Positions 1-8,760 of a stretch of DNA of 64,000 bases are shown here, one piece after another. The notes under the pieces were generated by a model. It made no database searches, had not been told where the DNA came from, and worked only from the letters and a program-made list of their open reading frames with translations. This DNA is from Alphaproteobacteria bacterium (lineage in GTDB: Bacteria; Pseudomonadota; Alphaproteobacteria; Rhizobiales; Rhizobiaceae), in contig BOKV01000014.1 of NCBI GenBank assembly GCA_016861165.1, positions 40,229 to 104,228 of the forward strand, read 5' to 3'. Numbering within the stretch: position 1 is the first letter of the stretch; the number at the start of each line of letters is the position of its first letter. The position numbers were made by a program, and so were the translations under genes.

Positions 1-768
1 TTTTGCCGGCTCGGGCGAAACGGTGCTCTCGCTGAAGATCGCCGGAATGCCGTTGGCGCGTACCGCGTCGATGACCTTGCGCACCTGCTGCGGCGTGCCC
101 TGCTGGTCGGCGTTGATCGGCCAGATGTAGAGTTCCTTCAGGCCGAAATCGCGAGCGAGGTAGGAAAACGCGCCCTCGCTGGTCGCCAGCCAGCGCTGGC
201 CTTCGGGAATCGGATCGAGCGCGGCGTGGACCGGCGCGGCAACCGCGGCGATCTCCCGCTTGTAGCGCTCGGCGTTGGCCCTGTAGGTCGCCGCGTTCTG
301 CGGATCGTGGGTGGCGAGCGCGCTGGCAATATTGTCGACATAGATCATGGCATTCGACGTCGACATCCAGGCATGCGGGTTGGGCTTGCCGGAATACGGC
401 CCCTCGCCGATGCCGAGGATTTCGACGCCGTCGCTGACGACTGCCTGCGGCACGTCGCGAAGATTGGCGAAGAACTTTTCGAACCAGAGTTCGAGATTCA
501 ATCCGTTCCACAGGACGAGGTCGGCGCCCTGGGCGCGCACGAGATCGCGCGGCGTCGGCTGGTAGTTGTGGATCTCGGAGCCCGGTTTGGTGATCGATTC
601 GACGACCGCCGCCTCACCGGCCACGTTGCGGGCCATGTCGGCGATCACGGTGAAGGTCGTGGCGACCTTGAACTTGGCGGAAGCATCCGCCGCCGACACA
701 AGATGCAGGACGGCCGAGATCGCGACAACTGCGCACATGCCCGCCACCCGACGAACCGTCATCGACAT
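1..768 (-). CDS. sitA: Manganese/metal ABC transporter substrate-binding protein (SitA-like), 3' end outside window
   Basis: This is the periplasmic metal-binding lipoprotein-like component of a cluster A-I ABC importer (SitA/MntC/TroA family) that delivers Mn(II) or Fe(II) to a SitBCD permease. The visible 256 residues start with a signal peptide (MTVRRVAGMCAVVAISAVL). Family signatures follow: HNYQPTPRDL with the first metal-ligand His, PHAWMSTSNA with the second, LATSEGAFSYLARDFGLKE, and WPINADQQGTPQQ. The frame is open to base 1, so the C-terminus lies outside the window. The ATG at 768 is chosen because GGAG lies 9 nt upstream; a second in-frame ATG is at 762. The promoter carries two Fur/Mur-type boxes, which supports a metal-repressed uptake role. 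ZnuA (zinc) is less likely because no His-rich loop is seen. Confidence 0.88.
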   Translation of the reverse strand, partial: MSMTVRRVAGMCAVVAISAVLHLVSAADASAKFKVATTFTVIADMARNVAGEAAVVESITKPGSEIHNYQPTPRDLVRAQGADLVLWNGLNLELWFEKFFANLRDVPQAVVSDGVEILGIGEGPYSGKPNPHAWMSTSNAMIYVDNIASALATHDPQNAATYRANAERYKREIAAVAAPVHAALDPIPEGQRWLATSEGAFSYLARDFGLKELYIWPINADQQGTPQQVRKVIDAVRANGIPAIFSESTVSPEPAK

Positions 769-814
769 GATCTGCTGCTCCGAGGGTCGAGGCGGCCGTC
801 AAGGACTCGCCTAA

Positions 815-884
815 TTGAGAACCATTCGCAACAAATCTAGCGTTCCCACCGGCCAGCGTCAAGCCAGTTGCGAATGATTCTCAA
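815..884 (-). promoter_or_regulatory. sitA promoter bracketed by two Fur/Mur-type operator dyads
   Basis: Two copies of one 17-bp dyad lie in opposite orientation at 815-831 (TTGAGAACCATTCGCAA) and 868-884 (TTGCGAATGATTCTCAA). Reverse-complementing one gives the other with a single mismatch. Between them, reading the minus strand, are a -35 (TTGACG, 857-862) and a -10 (TAGATT, 834-839) separated by exactly 17 bp. One box abuts the -35 and the other covers the expected start site. This is the layout of a Fur-family repressed promoter; Mur or Fur is the likely regulator in rhizobia (inference). Confidence 0.75.
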
Positions 885-902
885 TTACTGCGCCCGTCCG
901 GT

Positions 903-3095
903 TCAGGCGACGGCTTCGCTCGCATGCCGCGCATTGCGCCGGCGCGCCAGATGCGCCACCACGTTCTCGATCATGCGCATGCCCGCCTCGCCACCGAGCG
1001 TCATGATCGATTCGGGATGGAACTGGACAGCGGCGACCGGCTCGCTGCGGTGTTCGATGCCCATCACGACGCCGTCGGTGGTCTGCGCGGTGATGATGAA
1101 CTCCTTGGGTAGCCGCACCGGATCGGCGAAGATCGAGTGGTAGCGCCCCACCGTCACCTCGTGGTCGAGGCCGGAAAAGACAAGGCCGGGTTTCAGCACC
1201 TTGATGCGCGAGGGCTTGCCGTGGAAAGGTATGGCGAGCTGGCGCAATTGCCCGCCATAGGCCTCGGCCAGCGCCTGCAGGCCCAGGCAGACGCCGAAGA
1301 TCGGCAGGTGGCGCGCCCGCGCCATGGCGATGGTCGCCCTGCAGTCGAAGTCGGCCGGCGTGCCGGGTCCGGGCGACAGCACCACGAGGTCTGGCTGCAA
1401 TTCGTCGAACACGGGCTCGGCGACGGGCGTGCGCACCGTGGTCACTTTCGCACCGGTCTGGCGGAAATAGTTGGCGAGCGTGTGGACGAAGCTGTCCTCG
1501 TGGTCGACCAGGAGAATCCGCAGCCCCTCGCCGACGCGGGCCACCTTGCGCGGCCCCGCCTGCTGGTTGGAGCGGCCGGCCTCGCGCACCGCCGCCAGCA
1601 TGGCCGATGCCTTCAACTCGGTCTCGTGCTCCTCCTCGACCGGATCGGAATCGAACAGCAATGTGGCGCCGGCCCGCACCTCGGCGATGCCGCCCTTCAG
1701 CCGGATGGTACGCAGCGTCAGGCCGGTGTTCATATCGCCGTTGAAATGAACCATGCCGATGGCGCCGCCATACCAGGCGCGCGGGCTCTTTTCCTTCTCC
1801 TCAATGTAGCGCATCGCCCACAGCTTCGGCGCGCCGGTCACGGTCACCGCCCAGGCATGGCTGAGGAAGCCATCGAAGGCGTCCATGTCCTCGCGCAGCC
1901 GGCCTTCTATGTGGTCGACTGTGTGGATCAGCCGCGAATACATCTCGATCTGGCGTCGGCCGATGACCCGGACGGAGCCCGGCTCGCACACCCGGCTCTT
2001 GTCGTTGCGGTCGACATCCGAGCACATCGTCAGTTCGGACTCGTCCTTCTTGGAATTGAGCAGTTTCAGGATCTGCTCGGAGTCCTCGATCGCGTCGCGG
2101 CCGCGCTTGATGGTGCCCGAGATCGGGCAGGTCTCGATGCGCCGCCCTGTCACCCGCACGAACATCTCCGGCGAAGCGCCGATCAGGAATTCGTTGTGGC
2201 CGAGATTGATGAAGAAGGAATAGGGCGACGGGTTGATCGCCTTCAGCTTGTCGGCGATTGCCGACGGCGACGTCGTGCAGCGTTCGTAGAAGGTCTGGCC
2301 GGGCACCACCTCGAACAGGTCGCCGCGCTTGAACTTCTCCTTGGCCGCCTCGACGATCCTGGCATATTCGCCGGGCTGGTGGTCGCCGCGCGGCGGATCA
2401 GCGGTCGCCGCCGCGAACGGCTGGTCCTGGCCCTCGCGCGGCAGGCCGGCGGTCGAAAGCCCGTCCTTCGAATAGTCGTAGCGCTCGTGCCAGGCGATCG
2501 CCTGGTGGTGGTCGACGACCAGCACCTCGTCCGGCAGATAGAGCACCAGGTCGCGCTGGTCGGCCGGCCGCGCCAGACGCTGCTCGATGTCCTCGAACTG
2601 GAAGACGAGGTCATAGCCGAAGGCGCCATAGAGGCCGAGCTTGGCATCGTCCTCGGTGCGGAACAGGTCGACGATGGTCCGGATGACCGAAAAGACGGTC
2701 GGCGCGCGCGAACGCTCCTCCTCGGTGACCACCCGCGCCGCCTTTGCCACCGTTACCGCGAGACGGCCGTCGCCGCGGTCGAGCCGCGCGACATGGGGAT
2801 GACCTTCCAGCGCCGGCGCAATGATGTCGATCAGCACCCCGCCGCGCCGGTTGTAGGCGATGATGGCAACCTCGCGGCCCCTCGCCTCGATGCCGAGCGG
2901 CGGGTCGACCACGGCCGTGTCCCAGCGCGTGTAACGGCCGGGATACTCGTAGTTCGACGAGAAGATGGCGCCGCGCCTGCGGTCGACCCGCCGGCAGGCG
3001 GCGGCGATGGCGCTCGCATAATCGGCGGGACAGCTCTGCCGGTCGACGGTGACGCCGCCGCCGGTGATGAACTGGATGGGCTGGTGCGAAACCAT
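903..3095 (-). CDS. trpE: Anthranilate synthase, fused TrpE(G)
   Basis: This enzyme converts chorismate and glutamine to anthranilate, the first step of tryptophan synthesis, in the cytoplasm. It is the single-chain form with the TrpE synthase domain (about residues 1-510) joined to the TrpG glutaminase domain (about 530-730), typical of rhizobia. TrpE motifs include [47 protein letters not shown] and YGGAIGM. TrpG motifs include LSPGPGTP, the nucleophile Cys in [15 protein letters not shown], and the His/Glu pair in [10 protein letters not shown]. The ATG at 3095 gives 730 aa, matching the family. The longer open frame upstream runs through the leader peptide and attenuator, so those codons are not part of the protein. 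Expression is probably controlled by attenuation at 3135-3249. Confidence 0.96.
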   Translation of the reverse strand: MVSHQPIQFITGGGVTVDRQSCPADYASAIAAACRRVDRRRGAIFSSNYEYPGRYTRWDTAVVDPPLGIEARGREVAIIAYNRRGGVLIDIIAPALEGHPHVARLDRGDGRLAVTVAKAARVVTEEERSRAPTVFSVIRTIVDLFRTEDDAKLGLYGAFGYDLVFQFEDIEQRLARPADQRDLVLYLPDEVLVVDHHQAIAWHERYDYSKDGLSTAGLPREGQDQPFAAATADPPRGDHQPGEYARIVEAAKEKFKRGDLFEVVPGQTFYERCTTSPSAIADKLKAINPSPYSFFINLGHNEFLIGASPEMFVRVTGRRIETCPISGTIKRGRDAIEDSEQILKLLNSKKDESELTMCSDVDRNDKSRVCEPGSVRVIGRRQIEMYSRLIHTVDHIEGRLREDMDAFDGFLSHAWAVTVTGAPKLWAMRYIEEKEKSPRAWYGGAIGMVHFNGDMNTGLTLRTIRLKGGIAEVRAGATLLFDSDPVEEEHETELKASAMLAAVREAGRSNQQAGPRKVARVGEGLRILLVDHEDSFVHTLANYFRQTGAKVTTVRTPVAEPVFDELQPDLVVLSPGPGTPADFDCRATIAMARARHLPIFGVCLGLQALAEAYGGQLRQLAIPFHGKPSRIKVLKPGLVFSGLDHEVTVGRYHSIFADPVRLPKEFIITAQTTDGVVMGIEHRSEPVAAVQFHPESIMTLGGEAGMRMIENVVAHLARRRNARHASEAVA

Positions 3096-3134
3096 TGCTG
3101 CGTCCTTGCCTTTTCCCCGTCTCGCCCGCGGACA

Positions 3135-3168
3135 GCAAAAAAGCCGCCCGGAACGTCGAGCGGCTTCA
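3135..3168 (-). terminator. trp attenuator (rho-independent terminator)
   Basis: On the minus strand, arms AAGCCGC and GCGGCTT (spanning 3141-3166) are extended inward by a T-G wobble and two C-G pairs. They are followed directly by a run of six T (3142-3137). It lies between the trpL stop codon and the trpE(G) start, the position expected for a transcription attenuator. Confidence 0.88.
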
Positions 3169-3204
3169 AATCCCCATGCACGCGTGAGCGATCGTCGGCC
3201 GCTG

Positions 3205-3249
3205 TCAGCGGACCCGCCACCACCCATTGATCGCGCGTACGGTGTTCAT
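3205..3249 (-). CDS. trpL: trp operon leader peptide TrpL
   Basis: This is a 14-residue open reading frame, [14 protein letters not shown], ending in TGA, located 109 nt upstream of trpE(G) on the same strand. The adjacent Trp-Trp codons are the sensor of tryptophanyl-tRNA supply. A ribosome stalled there would prevent the terminator at 3135-3168 from forming. Tandem or triple Trp codons in such a leader are the known arrangement upstream of rhizobial trpE(G). It is too short for standard gene callers. Confidence 0.87.
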   Translation of the reverse strand: MNTVRAINGWWRVR

Positions 3250-3324
3250 GTCTGCCTTGATAGCCTTCACCGCGTTGTCGCGCAAGCGCTTTGGTTGCGC
3301 TTTGGTCGATTGGCCGCCGGCATG

Positions 3325-4215
3325 CTAGAAATCAATCCAGCCGCGCCGGTGCGCCTTGTGCTCGGGTTCGACATGGATGCTGATGCGCGCGTGCGGCACG
3401 CCGGCGCGGATCGCCTCCTCGATCCGATCGCAGATCACATGTGCATCGGCGACCGTGGTCTGCCCGTCGACCACCAGATGGAACTCGACGAAGGTGGCCG
3501 ATCCCGACACCCGCGCCTTGATGTCGTGCACCTGCAGGGCGCCGGCGCCGGCCCGTTCGACTGCCAGCTCGATGAGCCGCATGGTCTCGGTATCGGGGAC
3601 AACGTCCATGAGGCCGCCGACCGACATCTTGAGGAGCCGCCAGCCCGACCACAGGATGTTGACCGCCACCAGCATGGCGAGCAGCGGGTCAAGCAGCGCG
3701 ATGCCGGTAAGCTGCGCCAGCGCGATGCCGGCGAGCACGCCGACGGATGAGACGACATCGGCGAACAGGTGCCAGCCGTCCGACTGCAGCGCGGTCGACT
3801 TGAGCGCCCTGCCCCGGCTGATCAGGATATAGCACCAGCAGCCGTTGATCAGCGCCGCGCCGATATTGGCCGCATAGGCTTCCAGCGGCACGCTCAGCGC
3901 CCGCTCGAGCTGGATCGCCTGCCACGCCTGGACGACGATCGCCCAGGCGGCCGCGCCGATCAGCACCGCCTCGATCAGGGCGACGAAATATTCGACCTTC
4001 TCGTGGCCGTAGGGGTGGTCGGCATCGGCCGGTCTGGCGGCGTAAAGCACCGCCAGCCAGGCGGCCAGCGCGGTAACGACGTTGACGACGCTTTCGACCG
4101 CGTCGGAGAACAGTGCGACACTGCCCGACAGCCAGGCGGCCACCGCCTTCAGCGCCAGCACGACGAGGGCGACGACGATGCTCTTCCAGGCCAGGCTGGC
4201 CGCGGTGGACGGCAA
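3325..4215 (-). CDS. Cation diffusion facilitator (CDF) family efflux transporter
   Basis: This inner-membrane proton antiporter exports divalent metal ions. The 296 aa chain has about six hydrophobic segments (roughly residues 10-190) and then a cytoplasmic C-terminal domain (about 205-290) of the ZT-dimer type, with GDVVPDTE-like and HARISIHVEP segments. The helix 2 metal site, usually HxxxD or DxxxD, reads ESVVN here within SDAVESVVNV; the helix 5 site is canonical (WHLFADV, HxxxD). The variant helix 2 suggests a specificity other than classic Zn, so the substrate is left open. The start is a TTG at 4215 preceded by GAGGGA at good spacing. It lies downstream of nothing on its strand and is convergent with no gene. 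Confidence 0.85.
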   Translation of the reverse strand: MPSTAASLAWKSIVVALVVLALKAVAAWLSGSVALFSDAVESVVNVVTALAAWLAVLYAARPADADHPYGHEKVEYFVALIEAVLIGAAAWAIVVQAWQAIQLERALSVPLEAYAANIGAALINGCWCYILISRGRALKSTALQSDGWHLFADVVSSVGVLAGIALAQLTGIALLDPLLAMLVAVNILWSGWRLLKMSVGGLMDVVPDTETMRLIELAVERAGAGALQVHDIKARVSGSATFVEFHLVVDGQTTVADAHVICDRIEEAIRAGVPHARISIHVEPEHKAHRRGWIDF

Positions 4216-4377
4216 GGCGTTTCCCTCGTTTGCGGTGGATTCAACCCGGCCTTTAGCACCGCGCGGCCACGTTGTGAAAGCGCATGACGGCCTGCTGACA
4301 ACCTGCTGTCAGGAGTGCGGGCCGCCCGAGGGCGGAAGCGCCTTCCAACCGCGCCGAACAATGCTAAATCGGAGCCG

Positions 4378-5544
4378 ATGGTACGAAGCACGCGCAGACC
4401 CGTGGAACTTCCGGCCGCTGTGGCGCGGCGCATCTGGCTCACCGCCCAGCGCCTCGACACCGCCGCGCCGTTCGGCGAAGGCCCGGCGGCCACGCCCGCG
4501 GCGGTCGCCCATCTGGGCTATGTGCAGATCGACACCATCAACGTCATCGAACGCTGCCACCACCACATCCTGTGGACGCGCATCCCGGACTACGAGCGCG
4601 CCCACCTTCATGCCGCCCAGAGCGTCGACAAATCGGTGTTCGAATACTGGACGCATGCGCTCGCCTACGTGCCGACGGCGGACCTGCGCCAATTCCTGCC
4701 GGCGATGGCCGCCCACCGTCAGGCGCCGCCGTCCTGGTTCAGCGCGGTCAGGCGCAAGGACCTGCACCGGGTGATGTCGCTGGTCAGGAAGAACGGTCCG
4801 CTGTCGATCCGCGATATCGACGACGATGTGCTGGTTGAGAAGGATCACCCATGGGCGAGCCGCAAGCCGTCCAAGCGCGCCCTCCAGCTTGCCTTCTTCG
4901 CCGGCGCGCTGACGGTGGCCGAGCGCAACGGCATGATCAAGAGCTATGAACTGCCCGAGCGTCATTTCGGCTGGGACCGGCGGCCGCGCCCGGCGACGCC
5001 GCGCCAGGTCAACGAATATGTCCTCGAACGGGCACTGCGCAGCCAGGGCATCGTCAGCCTCGATTCGATCTGCCATCTCGACGCCGGGCGCAAGCCGGCG
5101 ATCCGCGCGCTCATCGAAGCGCGGCTGCGTCGGCGGCTGCTGGTGCCGGTCGCCGTCGAGGGCGCCGGCAGGACCGAACACTGGGCATCGCCACAGGCAT
5201 TGGCGGAGACCCCCGCGCCGGCGGCGCCGCTCGTCCACATCCTGTCGCCGTTCGACCCGCTGATCATCCAGCGCAGGCGCCTGAAGCTTTTCTTCGGCTA
5301 CGACCACCTGTTCGAGGCCTATGTGCCGAAGGAGAAGCGTGTCTATGGCTATTTCGCCCTGCCGGTACTCGTCGGCGACGCGATCGTGGCGGCCATCGAC
5401 TGCAAGACCGACCGCCAGGCCGGCAGGCTGCTGATAAACCGATGGACCTGGGTCGGCGAAGGCAGCGCCGCGGAACATAAGGCGACGATCGAGGAGGCGC
5501 TGCATCGCTTCGAGCGGTTCCAGTTCGCCGTCCCGGCCGGCTGA
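4378..5544 (+). CDS. YcaQ/AlkX-like winged-helix DNA glycosylase (HTH_42 family)
   Basis: The 388 aa protein belongs to the winged-helix HTH_42 family, whose studied members (YcaQ, AlkX, AlkZ) excise bulky or crosslinked alkylated bases from DNA. The catalytic Q-phi-D motif is present as VQIDTINV near residue 50. Further family marks are RCHHHILWTR, the HAL/YVP segment, and LSPFDPLIIQRRRLKLFFGYDHLFEAYVP near residue 300, followed by GYFALPVL. The start at 4378 has GGAG 6-7 nt upstream; an earlier in-frame ATG at 4315 lacks that support. It is a single gene with no operon partners. Function as a crosslink glycosylase is inferred from the motif. Confidence 0.85.
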   Translation: MVRSTRRPVELPAAVARRIWLTAQRLDTAAPFGEGPAATPAAVAHLGYVQIDTINVIERCHHHILWTRIPDYERAHLHAAQSVDKSVFEYWTHALAYVPTADLRQFLPAMAAHRQAPPSWFSAVRRKDLHRVMSLVRKNGPLSIRDIDDDVLVEKDHPWASRKPSKRALQLAFFAGALTVAERNGMIKSYELPERHFGWDRRPRPATPRQVNEYVLERALRSQGIVSLDSICHLDAGRKPAIRALIEARLRRRLLVPVAVEGAGRTEHWASPQALAETPAPAAPLVHILSPFDPLIIQRRRLKLFFGYDHLFEAYVPKEKRVYGYFALPVLVGDAIVAAIDCKTDRQAGRLLINRWTWVGEGSAAEHKATIEEALHRFERFQFAVPAG

Positions 5545-5625
5545 GGCGAGCAAGGACGCGGCTTGAGCCGATGGTCGGCCTGCCCGGTGAAGACTGCCGC
5601 TCAGGTTGCCGGCGAGAGTTGCCGC

Positions 5626-5771
5626 TCACGCGCGCTGGCGAAGCGCGCGCAAGGTCGCCATCGTGTCGGCGAGGCTCTGTTCGACGGGAAATTGCTGGCG
5701 CCAGCCGAGCTCCTCCTTCGCCCGGGCGTTGGACATGGTCCATTCCCTGCGCGCCGGGGGCGGCCGGCCCC
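5626..5771 (-). pseudogene. C-terminal remnant of an NAD-dependent epimerase/dehydratase
   Basis: The minus-strand frame ending at TGA 5626 reads GRPPPARREWTMSNARAKEE followed by LGWRQQFPVEQSLADTMATL. This looks like the last ~45 residues of an extended short-chain dehydrogenase (epimerase), where a 'GRPP... NxKAxxELGW' tail is usual. No Rossmann N-terminus exists upstream: that space is occupied by fhs, whose stop lies at 5772. It is probably a truncated leftover. The match is from pattern memory over a short stretch, so confidence is limited. Confidence 0.4.
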
Positions 5772-7451
5772 TCAGAACAACCCCTCGATGTGACCAAGCT
5801 CGTTGAGCCTGATGCGTTCGGAGGAAGGTGACTTGGGCAGGCCGGGCATGGTCATGATCTCGCCGCAGATGGCGACGACGAAGCCGGCGCCAGCCGAAAG
5901 CCGCACCTCGCGGATCGGCACGACATGGTCGACCGGCGCCCCGCGCAGGTTCGGATCGGTCGAGAACGAATATTGCGTCTTGGCCATGCACACCGGCAGG
6001 TGGCCGTAACCGGCCTGCTCCCACTGGTGGAGCTGGTCGCGCACGCTCTTGTCGGCGATCGCCTCCGAACCGCGATAGATGCGGCGCACGATGGTGTTCA
6101 TCTTCTCGAACAGTCCCGTCTCGTCGGCATAGATGGGTGAGAACTGCGCGGCGCCGGAATCGGCGAGCGCGGCGACCCTATGGGCCAATGCCGTGATACC
6201 CTTCGAGCCCTCGGCCCAGTGGCGGCAGACGATGGCCTCGGCGCCCATTGCCGCCACATAGGCCTTCACCGCAGCGATCTCGGCATCGGTGTCGGCGGTG
6301 AAGTGGTTGATCGCGACGACCGCGGGCACCCCGAACTGCTTGACGTTTTCCAGATGCCGGCCGAGATTGGCGCAGCCCTTCTTGACCGCCGCGACATTCT
6401 CCGTGCCGAGCTCCTCTTTCTTGACGCCGCCATTCATCTTGAGCGCCCGCACCGTGGCGACGATGACAGCGGCGGCCGGCTTGAGGCCGGCCTTGCGGCA
6501 CTTGATGTCGAAGAACTTCTCCGCCCCGAGATCGGCGCCGAACCCCGCCTCGGTGACCACATAGTCGGCGAGCTTCAGCGCCGCGCGCGTCGCCACCACC
6601 GAGTTGCAGCCATGGGCGATGTTGGCGAACGGCCCGCCATGGACGAAGGCCGGATTGTTCTCGAGTGTCTGCACCAGGTTGGGCTGCATGGCGTCCTTGA
6701 GCAGCACGGCCATGGCGCCGTCCGCCTTGAGGTCGCGGCAGTAGACCGGCGTGCGGTCGCGCCGGTAGCCGACGATGATGTCGCCGAGGCGCTTCTCCAG
6801 GTCCTGCGGGTCGGAGGCCAGGCACAGGATCGCCATCACCTCGGAGGCGACCGTGATATCGAAGCCGGCCTCGCGCGGATAGCCGTTGGCGACGCCGCCG
6901 AGCGAACAGACGATCTCGCGCAGCGCCCGGTCGTTCATGTCCATGACCCGGCGCCAGGCGACCCGGCGCGTGTCTAAGCCGTGCCCGTTGCCCCAGTAGA
7001 TGTGGTTGTCGATCATCGCCGCCAGCAGGTTGTGCGCCGCGGTGATGGCGTGGAAGTCGCCGGTGAAATGAAGGTTGATGTCCTCCATCGGTACGATCTG
7101 GGCATAGCCGCCGCCGGCCGCACCGCCCTTCACACCGAAGCAGGGGCCGAGCGACGGCTCGCGCAGGCAGACCATCGCCTTGCGGCCGATGGCGTTGAGC
7201 CCGTCGCCGAGGCCGACCGTGGTGGTAGTCTTGCCCTCGCCGGCCGGCGTCGGGTTGATCGCGGTCACCAGGATCAGCTTGCCGTCTTCCCGGTCGGTGA
7301 GCGACTTCAGGAACTCGGCCGAGACCTTGGCCTTGTCGTGGCCGTAGGGCAGCAGGTGCTCGGGCGGGATGCCGAGGCCGGCGCCGATCTCATGGATCGG
7401 CTTTTTCGCCGCTGCTCGCGCGATCTCGATGTCTGACTTGATCTCGGCCAT
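5772..7451 (-). CDS. fhs: Formate--tetrahydrofolate ligase
   Basis: This cytoplasmic enzyme joins formate and tetrahydrofolate using ATP to give 10-formyl-THF, feeding one-carbon metabolism. At 559 aa it has the full family length. The ATP-binding P-loop is [20 protein letters not shown] near residues 68-87. Other family blocks are [61 protein letters not shown] and [12 protein letters not shown]. The ATG at 7451 follows GGGAGG by 6 nt; the longer open frame upstream runs into unconserved low-complexity codons. The 167 bp upstream separating it from the DUF2333 gene should hold its own promoter. Confidence 0.97.
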   Translation of the reverse strand: MAEIKSDIEIARAAAKKPIHEIGAGLGIPPEHLLPYGHDKAKVSAEFLKSLTDREDGKLILVTAINPTPAGEGKTTTTVGLGDGLNAIGRKAMVCLREPSLGPCFGVKGGAAGGGYAQIVPMEDINLHFTGDFHAITAAHNLLAAMIDNHIYWGNGHGLDTRRVAWRRVMDMNDRALREIVCSLGGVANGYPREAGFDITVASEVMAILCLASDPQDLEKRLGDIIVGYRRDRTPVYCRDLKADGAMAVLLKDAMQPNLVQTLENNPAFVHGGPFANIAHGCNSVVATRAALKLADYVVTEAGFGADLGAEKFFDIKCRKAGLKPAAAVIVATVRALKMNGGVKKEELGTENVAAVKKGCANLGRHLENVKQFGVPAVVAINHFTADTDAEIAAVKAYVAAMGAEAIVCRHWAEGSKGITALAHRVAALADSGAAQFSPIYADETGLFEKMNTIVRRIYRGSEAIADKSVRDQLHQWEQAGYGHLPVCMAKTQYSFSTDPNLRGAPVDHVVPIREVRLSAGAGFVVAICGEIMTMPGLPKSPSSERIRLNELGHIEGLF

Positions 7452-7618
7452 TGGGTCCTCCCGCGCTGCCGCCATCCGGCGCACCGGCGCATTTGGGGCG
7501 CCGGCCGGCGAGGCGAGAGCAAATCCCAAACGGCCGGCGTCGCGCCGTCCCGTTTGTGCCGTCCAATGCGCGAATTGCGACAGGGGTGGCCTGCGATGGC
7601 GGCCGCCCACCCCCAGCC

Positions 7619-8719
7619 TCACCGGTCAAGCACGTCGCGCAGCTCCACCAGGTTGGAGCGTACCCGCAGGAGCGCGAAGCCGATCGATTCCAGGTGCGAC
7701 TTGATCAGGCTGGAGGCCGAGCCGTTCATGACGACCGGCGGGCGCAGGCGCAGTGCCTCGCGCAACTGCCCGTCGACGCGGTTCCACACCGCATCGAGAT
7801 TGCGCTGCGCCGCCACGTCGCGGAAATCGCTGCGGGCGGCCGCCAGGATGCCGTAATAGGCAAAGAGCTGGCCGTAGGTGAACCAGAAGCGGTCATCGGC
7901 GCGCCGGTCGAAACCGAAGAAATTGGCGACCTCGACGCGGCGTTGCAGGATTTCCGAGGTCGAGCCGATGTCGCCGGTCACCCGGTCGAAGAACTGCAGC
8001 AGGTTGTCGGCGCGGGCATCGAAATCGGCCGAGCAGCGGCCCAGTTCCTCATTGAAGGCGAGCAGCTTGCGGCGTGCGTCGCGCATGCGCGCCTGCGTCG
8101 TCGGCTGCAGGAAGGGCGGACTGAATGTGATGAACCAGGCGTCCTCGCGATAGTTGATCGCCTCGCGCGCCTCCTGCAGGTTCTGGTTGATCGACGAGGT
8201 GCCGCGCACGCGCCCGAGCCGGTCAACCAGTTCGATCACCGTGCGGCGCAGCACCTGGTTGATGCCGAGCTGGAAGGCAGCCTTGTTGTCGAAGAACGGC
8301 GTCTCCTTCCACTCGATGCCGAAGAACCCGGCCTTGGAGAGCGGATTGGACGACACCCAGGTGTCGGTGTTCACGTTGCCGTCGATCAGGTCCGCCGTCA
8401 CCACGACCATGGCGGAGGGCTGGCAGCTGCTGTCGGCGAGCCGTTCGCCGACAGCGGCCGAACGGTTCTGGAAATGGTAGCGCGCCACGTAGTCGGGATC
8501 GCCGCTGTGCCAGAACTGGGTGATGTAGAAGAAGTGCCCATAGCCGATGATGAGCGCCAGCAGAATCGCGAAGACGGGGATCTTGATGAACCAGCCGCGG
8601 CCCTTGAGCCAGCGCCAGAAGGCGGTGAACGGCCAGCAGGCGAGCGCTACCAGCCAGCCGATGCCCCGGCCGATCCGCTCGAACAGCCGCGCGATGAACT
8701 GGACGATCGGGTCGAGCAT
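7619..8719 (-). CDS. DUF2333 family membrane-anchored protein
   Basis: This is a 366 aa protein of unknown function. The N-terminus has an amphipathic/aromatic stretch ([15 protein letters not shown]) followed by one clear membrane span (about residues 45-65, [20 protein letters not shown]). The rest is predicted to be periplasmic and largely helical, with [20 protein letters not shown] and a long middle region rich in R, E and Q. The sequence matches my recollection of DUF2333. It is the last gene of the minus-strand cluster that starts at 14962 and lies 41 bp after the DUF6638-like gene. Given its partners (AAA+ ATPase, coiled-coil protein) an envelope role is plausible but unproven. Confidence 0.75.
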   Translation of the reverse strand: MLDPIVQFIARLFERIGRGIGWLVALACWPFTAFWRWLKGRGWFIKIPVFAILLALIIGYGHFFYITQFWHSGDPDYVARYHFQNRSAAVGERLADSSCQPSAMVVVTADLIDGNVNTDTWVSSNPLSKAGFFGIEWKETPFFDNKAAFQLGINQVLRRTVIELVDRLGRVRGTSSINQNLQEAREAINYREDAWFITFSPPFLQPTTQARMRDARRKLLAFNEELGRCSADFDARADNLLQFFDRVTGDIGSTSEILQRRVEVANFFGFDRRADDRFWFTYGQLFAYYGILAAARSDFRDVAAQRNLDAVWNRVDGQLREALRLRPPVVMNGSASSLIKSHLESIGFALLRVRSNLVELRDVLDR

Positions 8720-8760
8720 GGGAGGTCCCCCCTGGGCCGGAGCGGCCGCGTTGCGCGCTG

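Noticed and set aside
3096..3227. 44-residue N-terminal extension of TrpE(G)
   Set aside because: The in-frame codons overlap the leader peptide region and attenuator hairpin; family length fits the ATG at 3095.
1137..3230. 697-aa plus-strand open frame opposite trpE(G)
   Set aside because: It is the antisense shadow of a confidently identified gene; the product is Arg/Gly/Val-rich without any family feature, as expected from high GC.
7452..7618. Possible folate-sensing riboswitch before fhs
   Set aside because: I looked for a structured leader but saw no recognisable riboswitch core; the region is short and only GC-rich.
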